Assembly: GCA_023818745.1 (NCBI GenBank)
Contig: JAMWBY010000065.1
Span: 1 to 7,371, forward strand
Source: Candidatus Omnitrophota bacterium
GTDB lineage: Bacteria > Ratteibacteria > UBA8468 > B48-G9 > JAFGKM01
Direction of reading: 5' to 3'
DNA length: 7,371 nt
Position numbers and translations under genes: made by a program. The notes under the pieces are model-generated. The model saw only the letters and a program-made list of their open reading frames with translations. It ran no database searches and had not been told where the DNA came from. Shown here in pieces: positions 1 to 6,765 of this stretch. Numbering within the stretch: the first letter of the stretch is position 1; the number at the start of each line of letters is the position of its first letter.

Positions 1-1452
1 TTTTAAATACTCATTCTGCCAGAGGGGATCAACTAATTCTCTATATTTTTTATTATATTCTGGCATTTTCCCCTCTTCAATAAATTTTATGTATTCTTTG
101 GCTCCTTCATCAATTGGCTGGGCATCGGTTTGGTTCACTATTTTATAAAAATCAAGGGAATTATCTCTTATTATACAGGGAGTAAGTAGGTTCCCACATT
201 CATTTTTTTTCCTTTTGATCCAGTAATTATTTTGCCATTCTCTTATTTTTTCAAATAAAGGGGATTTGATGGCATCTGTTATTGTTTTTCCATCAGCATA
301 AATTTTATAAATGTTCCCTAAATTTTTATCTTTAAATGGTATGAAAACACAAGGAGTAATAGTTCCATCCCACATTATATAAAAATACCCCCCACCTCTT
401 GCTGCAGCCATACAGCCATCAGAAGCAGTTCCAGAGTTCCAGAAATCAGCAATAAAAATTTTTTTCTCTATAACAAGTTGCCATATTCTTTTTAACATTT
501 TATATCTCTGCTGAGGTGTTACCATAAAATCAATAGAAGGATTTCTTCCTATTGGCATATACTGGAAATACCATCCATAAAAAGCACCTTTCTTGTTAAA
601 ATAAAAATCAATAAATTCATCTGATAATAGTAAATCAGCATTATATCTTGTTGGTGTAACAGATATTCCAAATGGCACTCCTTCCTCTCTTAAATCATCC
701 ATTACTTCCATTATCCTTTTAAAAACACCATTTCCTCTTCTATCATCTGTTTGGCTTTCAAATCCTTCAACAGATATAGCAGGAGTAAGATTTCCTAATT
801 CAGCAAGTTTTTTCGCAACATCTTTTTTAATCATGGTTCCATTTGTATAAGCCATAAAATAAGCATCATTATGTTTTTCAAGTATATCAAACAATGTTTT
901 CCCTTCATCTTTATATATAAATGGCTCTCCACCAGAAATAACAAAAAAATATGCACCAAATTCTTCTTTTATTTCTTTTATGACCCTATCAAAGACATCA
1001 AATTTTAAAGTGTTCTTTTGGTAAATTTCACCAGCATAACAACCTTTACATGTTAGATTACATATATTTGTTGGTGAGATTGTTACAAAACAAGGAGGTC
1101 TAAATCCATGTTTTTCTTCAAATGTTCTTCTTATATAAATTCCTTGAATAAAAATTTTTCCAAGAAAGATATTTGAAAGTGCTTTTACACAATTTGAAGA
1201 AATACTGTCTGTATCAAACAATCTCGCAATTGAATGCAAAAGAGCCCTTCCCATATAATATCTTTCTTCAAGAACTTTTTGTGGTCTTTCATATGTTTGA
1301 AGAGACATTTTGTAAGTTGCTCTATCTATTGCATTTATCAGTGCTCTTCTTGCTATTGAATTTTTTAAAGAAGCATTTAATATTCCTCTGACAACTCTTT
1401 GAGAAGCCCCTTTTTCCATTATTGTAAGTATTTTATTTTCAAGGTTTATCAT
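1..1452 (-). CDS. Radical SAM protein with SPASM/twitch-like C-terminal cysteines (C-terminus beyond left edge)
   Basis: The reading frame starts at ATG 1452-1450 and stays open for 484 codons to the left edge, so the 3' end is missing. The start is set by AGGAGG five bases upstream. Residues 1-120 form a mostly helical N-terminal extension. The radical SAM core follows, with the cluster motif CNLTCKGC (C131, C135, C138), which binds the [4Fe-4S] cluster that cleaves S-adenosylmethionine, and the SAM-contacting SGGEP at 173-177. The C-terminal part has C347, then G363-x4-C368 (DGTITPC), then C419 and C426. This resembles a reduced SPASM or twitch domain holding one auxiliary Fe-S cluster. Such enzymes often modify peptides or proteins or activate other enzymes; the substrate here cannot be told. 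There is no signal peptide, so a cytoplasmic location is expected. The gene is transcribed divergently from the sugar-isomerase operon. The superfamily is certain; the specific function is unknown. Confidence 0.93.
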   Translation of the reverse strand, partial: MINLENKILTIMEKGASQRVVRGILNASLKNSIARRALINAIDRATYKMSLQTYERPQKVLEERYYMGRALLHSIARLFDTDSISSNCVKALSNIFLGKIFIQGIYIRRTFEEKHGFRPPCFVTISPTNICNLTCKGCYAGEIYQKNTLKFDVFDRVIKEIKEEFGAYFFVISGGEPFIYKDEGKTLFDILEKHNDAYFMAYTNGTMIKKDVAKKLAELGNLTPAISVEGFESQTDDRRGNGVFKRIMEVMDDLREEGVPFGISVTPTRYNADLLLSDEFIDFYFNKKGAFYGWYFQYMPIGRNPSIDFMVTPQQRYKMLKRIWQLVIEKKIFIADFWNSGTASDGCMAAARGGGYFYIMWDGTITPCVFIPFKDKNLGNIYKIYADGKTITDAIKSPLFEKIREWQNNYWIKRKKNECGNLLTPCIIRDNSLDFYKIVNQTDAQPIDEGAKEYIKFIEEGKMPEYNKKYRELVDPLWQNEYLK

Positions 1453-1473
1453 GACAACCTCCTTTTGAAAAAT

Positions 1474-1501
1474 AGTATATCATAGAATATAGAAGTTTGA
1501 A
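1474..1501 (-). promoter_or_regulatory. Candidate sigma-70-type promoter for the radical SAM gene
   Basis: Read on the minus strand, TTCAAA (1501-1496, four of six matches to TTGACA) is followed after 16 bases by TATACT (1479-1474, five of six matches to TATAAT). Transcription would begin near 1467, giving a short leader of about 15 bases that still includes the AGGAGG site. The position suits the gene, but AT-rich DNA produces such matches easily. Confidence 0.4.
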
Positions 1502-1524
1502 AGTTTAAAAGATAATGTTAAAAT
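1497..1524 (+). promoter_or_regulatory. Candidate sigma-70-type promoter for hxlB, possibly giving a leaderless transcript
   Basis: TTGAAA (1497-1502, five of six matches to the -35 consensus) and TAAAAT (1519-1524, five of six matches to the -10 consensus) are 16 bases apart. A start about seven bases after the -10 element would fall at 1530-1532, directly before the ATG at 1533. This agrees with the lack of any Shine-Dalgarno there. Its -35 element overlaps the proposed -35 of the divergent promoter. Support is by consensus match only. Confidence 0.33.
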
Positions 1525-1532
1525 TTTAAAAT

Positions 1533-2045
1533 ATGAAGAAAGTAATTGATGAAATTTTAAAAGCATACTCAAAAATCAAAGATGAAAATTTTTCTTTGCT
1601 TGAAGATAAAATTCTGAAAAGTGAAAAAATTTTTGTTTATGGAACAGGAAGAAGTGGTTTTATTGGAAAGTGTTTTTGTATGCGTTTATTCCATCTCGGA
1701 TTTAATTCATATTTTGTAGGGGAGACAATAACTCCAAAGTTTACAAAAAATGACCTTATAATTTTTATTTCTGCAACAGGTGAAAAATCAACAAGTTTAG
1801 GGATTGCTGAATTATGTAAGAAAGAAAGAGGCAAAATTCTAACCATAACATCAAACAAAAACAGTAAACTTGCAAAAATTTCAGATTTTTTGATAATTAT
1901 TCCTGTTGAAAAATCAATTCAGTTTGGAAATTCTCTTTTTGAACAGGTATGTTTTTTATTTTTAGAGATTTTCATTCAGAGGTTCATTGAAAAAAATATG
2001 ATAAAAGAAAATTTTATAGAAAAAAGACATACAAATTTAGAATAA
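1533..2045 (+). CDS. hxlB: 6-phospho-3-hexuloisomerase (HxlB/PHI family, SIS domain)
   Basis: This 170-residue SIS-domain protein matches the HxlB family along its length. The family interconverts D-arabino-3-hexulose 6-phosphate and fructose 6-phosphate in the ribulose monophosphate pathway, in the cytoplasm, usually as a tetramer. Visible family features are the phosphosugar loop YGTGRSGFIGK (36-46), MRLFHLGF (50-57), VGETITP (62-68), the second loop SATGEKS (80-86), TSN (106-108), the FGNSLFEQ segment carrying E137, and the C-terminal RHTNLE (165-170) that ends most family members. It is slightly shorter than the usual 180 or so residues. An in-frame ATG at 1515 runs into a stop after four codons, so 1533 is the first usable start; no Shine-Dalgarno precedes it. 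The usual partner, hexulose-6-phosphate synthase HxlA, is not in the window. The gene overlaps the next by one base (TAATG), which suggests translational coupling. A related sugar-phosphate isomerase with another substrate is possible. Confidence 0.88.
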   Translation: MKKVIDEILKAYSKIKDENFSLLEDKILKSEKIFVYGTGRSGFIGKCFCMRLFHLGFNSYFVGETITPKFTKNDLIIFISATGEKSTSLGIAELCKKERGKILTITSNKNSKLAKISDFLIIIPVEKSIQFGNSLFEQVCFLFLEIFIQRFIEKNMIKENFIEKRHTNLE

Positions 2046-3739
2046 TGGTAACGAAAATTCTTGTTGATTCTTCAAAATTAGTTAATTATACAAGGTGTAG
2101 AAAAGGAATTCTTTCTGCTGTTGAACATTTCGGATTCTATTATAAAGTTTGTGACCTTAATTTTGAAAGATTTTTTGAAAGAGATATTGAGAATACATCT
2201 CTTTTGATAATTGGACAAGAAGGGCTTGGTTTTTCAATTGGTCAAGAGGAATCCGAAATAATGCTTAAAAATGTTTATTCAGGAATGGGACTTGTTATTT
2301 TTGATGGATATATTGCTCCTTATCCTTCAAAATTTTTAAAATCAATTAAAATTGAAAAGATAAGTTCCAAAAAGACATCTGAAATAAAACTTGAAAAAAG
2401 TTCATGGATATGCCAAGGGACTTTTTTGGATGAAGTAAAGTTGAAAAATGAAATTCTTTTTTATTCAGTTGAAATAGATGGAAAATTCTGGGAACCATTT
2501 TTATATAGTGCAAATAATGAAATCTGTGGAATATATGGCAGATTTGGGAAAGGGAAGATTGTTATATTTCTTACATCTGCATCTGTTTGGCAGGATGAAA
2601 TTCTTGGGCATACAGAAGGACTTGATGATGTATTTTATAGATCGTTAATTTGGGCAGGTAAAAAACCACTTATAACAAAGACAATGCCTCCTTTTATAAC
2701 AGCACGAATTGATGATGTTTCTGGTTCGGGTAGTAAAGTCGCAAAATACCTGGAAACAGTTGGAAGATTGAAATATGTTGAAGTACTAAATAGGTATAAA
2801 ATAATTCCTAATCTCGGACTTTTTATTGATGATATAAGAGAAGAAGATATTCCAGTTATAAGAAAAAAATATAATGAAAAACTTGCAGAATTTTCTCCTC
2901 ATGCATTTTCAGATCCTCAAAATATTAATGAATTTCCTATTTATATGAAGCATAATGGAGAAGAATTTTCTGATGAGATATTGAAAGAAAATTTTAAAAA
3001 AGTTGATAAAAAATTTGAATATTTTGGAGTAAAACCATCAAAAACAGTTAATATTCATTTTGGAGAACTTGGTATTAAGTCATTACCTTATTTAAAAGAA
3101 AGAGGACAAACTTTTTTGATGAATGTAATAAAACCAGGGAAAGCACATTCTAATCCTGAAGCCCATAAATGGATTTTAAAGCCATACGGGAAAATATTTT
3201 TTTCTTTAAGTGATATACCAGAAGATAGTGATTTTTTCAATGTTATGTCTATTCCATGGAAAATAGAAGGGAAAACATCGGATGATAAAAAACCTGATTT
3301 TGATTTTCTTCATAATTGTACACAATTCTGGGGCGAAAATACCTTTTCAGATATAAAAAGAGCTATTAAAAGAGGTGTATTACAGATTAAAAGAGGTCTT
3401 GAAAATAAGTTTTTTGGTTGTCTTATGTGTCATGAACAAAGGATTGCTTTTTTAAAAATAGAAGAATGGGAAGAAATTATTAAAGGGATAATAAGAGAAA
3501 TAGCAACAGAAGATTTAATTTTTAAAAGTTATGATTACATTAGCGAATATGCAAAAAATTTACAGGAAATTTTAATTGAAAGCATTGAATATGATAAAAT
3601 TTTACAGATTACATTAAAAGGGAAAACCAAAATGGTTTTATACTTACAGGTTTTTTATGATATGGAAGATAAAATTATCAGAAATTTTCTTGAAGTTCCG
3701 ACATTTGAAGATTCTATTATTTTAAGTTTTAAAATTTAA
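2045..3739 (+). CDS. Uncharacterised protein: amidotransferase/ThuA-like N-terminal domain plus polysaccharide-deacetylase-like domain
   Basis: This 564-residue protein has no name I can give with confidence. Residues 1 to about 210 look like a flavodoxin-type alpha/beta domain of the class-I amidotransferase or ThuA kind: LLIIGQEG, later MGLVIFDG, then a closing GRFGKGKIVIFLTSAS strand and the FYRSLIWAGKKP segment that often ends such domains. From about residue 213, PPFITARIDDV (D223, D224) resembles the metal-binding aspartate motif of carbohydrate esterase family 4. LGLFIDD and SPHAF (H286) follow, as in a divergent TIM-barrel deacetylase. H338 (HFGELG), H423 (HNCTQFWGEN) and H463-E464 (MCHEQ) are further candidate active-site residues. 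The second histidine of the classical H-x3-H motif is not seen, so activity is uncertain. There is no signal peptide or membrane segment, implying a cytoplasmic protein acting on a soluble sugar. The start overlaps the hxlB stop (TAATG) and lacks a clear Shine-Dalgarno. The open frame is certain; the domain calls are inference from motifs. Confidence 0.75.
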   Translation: MVTKILVDSSKLVNYTRCRKGILSAVEHFGFYYKVCDLNFERFFERDIENTSLLIIGQEGLGFSIGQEESEIMLKNVYSGMGLVIFDGYIAPYPSKFLKSIKIEKISSKKTSEIKLEKSSWICQGTFLDEVKLKNEILFYSVEIDGKFWEPFLYSANNEICGIYGRFGKGKIVIFLTSASVWQDEILGHTEGLDDVFYRSLIWAGKKPLITKTMPPFITARIDDVSGSGSKVAKYLETVGRLKYVEVLNRYKIIPNLGLFIDDIREEDIPVIRKKYNEKLAEFSPHAFSDPQNINEFPIYMKHNGEEFSDEILKENFKKVDKKFEYFGVKPSKTVNIHFGELGIKSLPYLKERGQTFLMNVIKPGKAHSNPEAHKWILKPYGKIFFSLSDIPEDSDFFNVMSIPWKIEGKTSDDKKPDFDFLHNCTQFWGENTFSDIKRAIKRGVLQIKRGLENKFFGCLMCHEQRIAFLKIEEWEEIIKGIIREIATEDLIFKSYDYISEYAKNLQEILIESIEYDKILQITLKGKTKMVLYLQVFYDMEDKIIRNFLEVPTFEDSIILSFKI

Positions 3740-3753
3740 AAAGGAGGAATAAA

Positions 3754-4743
3754 ATGATAAAAATAGGATTTATTGGCTGTGGAGGTATTTCTCATATGCA
3801 TTTAGTTCATCTTAAGGAGACAAAAGAAGCAAAAATTGTTTCTGCAATTGAGCCGAATGAAGAAAATTTCAAGAAATTTGAAGAAAATTATGGAGAAAAG
3901 ATTAAAAAATATACAGATGAAAAAGAGATGATTGAAAAAGAGAAACTTGATGGAGTAGTTATATGTTCTCCACATACTTTTCATCTAAACCAGATAAAAA
4001 TTGCTCTTGAAAAAGGTTGTGATGTTCTTGTTGAAAAACCAGCAGTTATAAGTTACGATGAAGCGGTTGAAGTGAGAAAAGTTATGGAAAAAACAGGAAA
4101 AAAAGTTGTTGTTGGATATCAAAGGCATTATATGCCTGTTTTTAATGAAGGTAGAAAAATTATCAAAGAAAACTTTGGTAATTTAATATTTCTTTCAGGT
4201 TTTTTATCTCAATACTGGCATGAACCATTTAAAACAGCAGATATCCAAAGGGGTTGGAGATTAAATCCTGAATATTCAGGGAAAGGACAACTTACTGATT
4301 CAGGAAGTCATTTTGTTGCATTAATATTTTTCTTAACCGACCTTACACCTGCCAAAGTTGCTTCTTTTGTTGACTTTAGAGGAGAAAAAGTTGATATCAA
4401 TTCTGCTTTTATTATTAAATTTAAAGAAGGAGCAATAGGAAATTTTAGTGTTCTTGGATATGACCCATTTTGGAGAGAAAATTTATTAATATGGGATGAT
4501 AAAAATAACCTTTTGAGCGTTTCTCTATCTGAAAATTCTTATGTTCAATTTAAAGGAGAAAAGGAAAGGAAAATTTTAAAAGGAATTGAAATAGATATTA
4601 AGAATCCAGCAGAAGATTTTGTGAAAGTCATTAAAGATAAAAAACAACCTCATACAAGTTGGGAAATAATAGAAAAAGTTGCTCTTGTAAGCGATATGGT
4701 TTATAAGTCCCATTTTGAAAATAAAATAGTTGGTGAATTTTAA
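3754..4743 (+). CDS. Gfo/Idh/MocA family NAD(P)-dependent oxidoreductase
   Basis: This is a complete 329-residue member of the Gfo/Idh/MocA family, which oxidises or reduces hydroxyl/keto groups on sugars, inositols and related compounds using NAD(P). The N-terminal Rossmann fold carries the dinucleotide loop GFIGCGGIS (5-13), and acidic E38 in the second strand (SAIEP) favours NAD over NADP. The family's central motif is EKP (94-96), with K95 the expected catalytic lysine. GYQRHYMP (121-128) and DSGSH (182-186), with D182 and H186, complete the expected active site. The C-terminal alpha/beta domain has the usual PAEDFVKVI helix near the end. GGAGG at 3743-3747 lies six bases before the ATG, and the gap from the upstream gene is 14 bases, so it is probably cotranscribed with hxlB and the deacetylase-like gene. 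The substrate cannot be predicted; the neighbours suggest a sugar or amino sugar. There is no signal peptide. Confidence 0.95.
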   Translation: MIKIGFIGCGGISHMHLVHLKETKEAKIVSAIEPNEENFKKFEENYGEKIKKYTDEKEMIEKEKLDGVVICSPHTFHLNQIKIALEKGCDVLVEKPAVISYDEAVEVRKVMEKTGKKVVVGYQRHYMPVFNEGRKIIKENFGNLIFLSGFLSQYWHEPFKTADIQRGWRLNPEYSGKGQLTDSGSHFVALIFFLTDLTPAKVASFVDFRGEKVDINSAFIIKFKEGAIGNFSVLGYDPFWRENLLIWDDKNNLLSVSLSENSYVQFKGEKERKILKGIEIDIKNPAEDFVKVIKDKKQPHTSWEIIEKVALVSDMVYKSHFENKIVGEF

Positions 4744-4761
4744 AATTTTTGCTGTCTATGA

Positions 4762-4767
4762 TAAAAT
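4762..4767 (+). promoter_or_regulatory. Possible internal -10 element before etfB (weak)
   Basis: The 48-base gap between the oxidoreductase stop and the etfB start is the longest on the plus strand after 1533. It contains TAAAAT, with a poor -35 candidate (TTTAAA, 4739-4744) 17 bases upstream. A separate promoter here would let the ETF/ATPase genes be expressed apart from the sugar genes. The match is weak for such AT-rich DNA. Confidence 0.2.
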
Positions 4768-4791
4768 AATTTGCTTAAAAACGGAGGAGGA

Positions 4792-5577
4792 ATGAATATA
4801 ATTGTTTGTATTAAGCAGGTTCCAGAAGGATTGGATGTTAAAGTGGATCCAGTAACAAAAAGAATTGTAAGGGAGGGAGTGAAAAGTATTATAAATCCAT
4901 ATGACCTTTATGCTATTGAAGAAGGCATAAGGTTAAAAGAAAGATTTGGTGGCAATACTTGGGTAATCACTATGGGCCCACCACAAGCAGAAAGCGCAAT
5001 AAGAGAAGCAATAGGGATGGGAATTGACTATGGAGTGATTTTAAGCGATAGAAAATTTGCAGGTAGTGATACACTTGCAACTTCTTATACTTTATCTCTT
5101 GGAATAAAAAAAATAGGAAACTTTGATATTATAATTTGTGGCAGAGAAACTCTTGATGGTAGTACAGGTCAAGTAGGTCCTGGTATCGCAGAACATCTTA
5201 ATATTCCTTATATAACTTATGTTAGCAAAATAATTGATATAAAAGAGAATAAGATTGAGTGTAGAAGATTGATGGAAGACCATTATGAAATTGTAAGGGC
5301 TAAATTGCCTATTTTAATTACAGTTGTTAAAGAAATAAATGAACCAAGAATTCCTTCGTTGAAAAATATGTTAAGAGCAAAAAAAGTAGAAATACCTATA
5401 TGGAATGCAGAAGTACTTTCTGGAGATGAAAGTATGTTTGGACAAGATGGTTCTCCGACAAGAGTTATTGATGTATGGACACAGACGATAAAAAAAGATG
5501 GAAGAAGAGTTGAAGGACAACCAGAAGAACTTGCAGATGAAATTATAAAAGAATTAAAAAAAATTGGAGTAATATAA
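4792..5577 (+). CDS. etfB: Electron transfer flavoprotein beta subunit
   Basis: This 261-residue protein is a full-length EtfB (FixA family), the smaller subunit of the cytoplasmic FAD-containing heterodimer that passes electrons between dehydrogenases. It opens with the typical MNIIVCIKQVPE strand, then NPYDLYAIEEGIRLKE, the nucleotide-binding FAGSDTLATSY (89-99), CGRETLDGSTGQVGP, and the subunit signature EPRIPSLKNMLRAKK starting at residue 184. The AGSDT-ATS and DG-T-QVGP segments resemble EtfB proteins of bifurcating complexes, whose beta subunit binds an extra FAD and NAD; mammalian-type EtfB binds AMP here. The ATG at 4792 is chosen because GGAGGAGG (4783-4790) lies directly before it. 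The in-frame TTG at 4771 would place that site inside the gene and add seven residues the family lacks. The stop is immediately followed by the etfA start. The partner dehydrogenase is not in the window. Confidence 0.96.
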   Translation: MNIIVCIKQVPEGLDVKVDPVTKRIVREGVKSIINPYDLYAIEEGIRLKERFGGNTWVITMGPPQAESAIREAIGMGIDYGVILSDRKFAGSDTLATSYTLSLGIKKIGNFDIIICGRETLDGSTGQVGPGIAEHLNIPYITYVSKIIDIKENKIECRRLMEDHYEIVRAKLPILITVVKEINEPRIPSLKNMLRAKKVEIPIWNAEVLSGDESMFGQDGSPTRVIDVWTQTIKKDGRRVEGQPEELADEIIKELKKIGVI

Positions 5578-6762
5578 ATGAGAATAAAAGTCATTTATGA
5601 AAAATGTAATTTGTGTAAAAAATGTATTGAAAAATGTCCTTTTGGTGCGATTGAAATTAAAGAAAATAAAATTGAAATAAATGAAAAATGTACTGTTTGT
5701 GGATTGTGTGTAAAGATATGTCCTGAAAAAGCACTGATTAGAGAGGAAAAAGTTGTAGAAACAAAAGATTTAAGTGAATATAAAGATATATGGTTTTTCG
5801 CAGAAACAAGAGAGGAAGAGATTTCCTCTGTATCTTTTGAAATGCTTTCTGCTGCAAAAAAATTGAAGAAAAAGTTAAATCAGGAAATATGCGCAGTTAT
5901 TTTTGGGAGAAATATTAAGGATAAATTAGAAATATTGATCAAAAAAGGAGCAGAAAAAGTTTATTTCATTGAAGATGATATTTTTTGCAATTTTAGTGAA
6001 AAAGTATATGCAGAATCCCTTGCCTATCTGATTAAAAAGTATAAACCAAACATTTTGATTGCTGGTGCGACTATGATTGGAAGAAGTTTTATACCATCTG
6101 TTGCTGTTAAAGTTCAAACAGGTCTTACTGCTGATTGTACAGATGTTGATATAGATGAAAAAACAGGACTTTTGATTCAGACAAGACCAACCTTTGGTGG
6201 AAATTTAATGGCAAAAATTATATGTGAAAAACATAGACCCCAGATGGCAACAATAAGACCTAAAATTTTTGATATTGCCGAAGATGAAGTGAATGTTAAT
6301 GGTGAAATAATTGAAGAAAAAATTGATTTTGAGATAGATAGAGAAGTTGAAATATGTGAAAGAGAAAAAGTTGAAAATGTGGTTGATTTGCAGGAAGCAG
6401 AAATAATCGTTTCAGGAGGAAGAGGTTTAAAGGAAGGTAAAAATTTCCAAATGATAAAAGAACTTGCAGATATTCTTTCTGGTGCTGTAGGTGCTTCACG
6501 TGCTGCTGTTGATTCTGGTTGGATAGGATATCCTCATCAGGTAGGTCAAACTGGAAAAACTGTTAAACCAAAAGTATATATTGCTTGTGGAATTTCTGGA
6601 GCAATTCAGCATCTTGCAGGTATGCAGACATCCGATTATATAATTGCTGTAAATAAAGACCCTGATGCACCAATTTTTAAAGTTGCGAATCTTGGAGTTA
6701 TAGGAGATATATTTGAAGTTATTCCAATTCTTATTAGAAAATTAAAAGAGATGCGGAGGTGA
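5578..6762 (+). CDS. etfA: Electron transfer flavoprotein alpha subunit with N-terminal 2[4Fe-4S] ferredoxin domain
   Basis: This 394-residue EtfA is longer than the usual 310-340 residues because it carries a ferredoxin domain at residues 1-55. C10, C13, C16 and C20-P (CNLCKKCIEKCP) and C38, C41, C44 and C48-P (CTVCGLCVKICP) are the ligands of two [4Fe-4S] clusters. The EtfA N-terminal domain follows. The C-terminal FAD-binding domain is canonical: SGGRG from S279, GASRAAVDSGW (305-315, with R308), GQTGKTV (323-329) and CGISGAIQHLAGM from C337. The protein pairs with EtfB. Ferredoxin-fused EtfA proteins are known from bifurcating lactate dehydrogenase and caffeyl-CoA reductase complexes of anaerobes, where the clusters relay electrons to or from ferredoxin. 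The ATG directly follows the etfB stop, with GGAG (5566-5569) eight bases upstream. The final codons hold the Shine-Dalgarno of the next gene. Bifurcation is inference; ETF identity is clear. Confidence 0.96.
   Translation: MRIKVIYEKCNLCKKCIEKCPFGAIEIKENKIEINEKCTVCGLCVKICPEKALIREEKVVETKDLSEYKDIWFFAETREEEISSVSFEMLSAAKKLKKKLNQEICAVIFGRNIKDKLEILIKKGAEKVYFIEDDIFCNFSEKVYAESLAYLIKKYKPNILIAGATMIGRSFIPSVAVKVQTGLTADCTDVDIDEKTGLLIQTRPTFGGNLMAKIICEKHRPQMATIRPKIFDIAEDEVNVNGEIIEEKIDFEIDREVEICEREKVENVVDLQEAEIIVSGGRGLKEGKNFQMIKELADILSGAVGASRAAVDSGWIGYPHQVGQTGKTVKPKVYIACGISGAIQHLAGMQTSDYIIAVNKDPDAPIFKVANLGVIGDIFEVIPILIRKLKEMRR
6755..6761 (+). promoter_or_regulatory. Strong Shine-Dalgarno for atpK/ntpK inside the etfA stop region
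   Basis: GGAGGTG, near-perfect against the 16S rRNA tail, overlaps the etfA stop codon (6760-6762) and lies four bases before the ATG at 6766. It fixes the start of subunit K and would allow high translation, in keeping with a subunit present in many copies per ring. Confidence 0.75.
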
Positions 6763-6765
6763 AAA

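Larger units (their letters stand above)
1453..1532. promoter_or_regulatory. Divergent intergenic region between the radical SAM gene and hxlB
   Basis: These 80 bases separate two divergent genes and must hold the upstream control signals of both. The region is almost entirely A and T. On the minus side it contains the strong Shine-Dalgarno AAAGGAGG (1458-1465). On the plus side no Shine-Dalgarno precedes hxlB. A perfect 12-base AT palindrome, TTAAAATTTTAA, lies at 1518-1529, three bases before the hxlB start; in such AT-rich DNA it may be chance. No riboswitch-sized structure fits. Confidence 0.6.

Noticed and set aside
1173..1391. Plus-strand open frame of 72 codons
   Set aside because: It lies wholly opposite the radical SAM gene, has no recognisable domain, and its composition is that expected from the antisense of an AT-rich gene.
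1515..1529. Four-codon frame (ATG to TAA) just before hxlB as a leader peptide
   Set aside because: It has no ribosome-binding site and no regulatory codon content, and a frame this short is expected by chance.
4736..4747. AT-only palindrome AATTTTAAAATT at the oxidoreductase stop, similar to the one at 1518-1529
   Set aside because: It has no G/C stem and no loop, so it is unlikely to terminate transcription; such palindromes are expected by chance in DNA this AT-rich.
4771..4791. In-frame TTG at 4771 as an earlier etfB start
   Set aside because: It would put the GGAGGAGG ribosome-binding site inside the gene and add seven residues before the MNIIVCIKQ beginning typical of EtfB.
5283..5594. 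Minus-strand open frame of 103 codons over the etfB/etfA junction
   Set aside because: It is opposite strongly recognisable ETF genes and shows no motif of its own.
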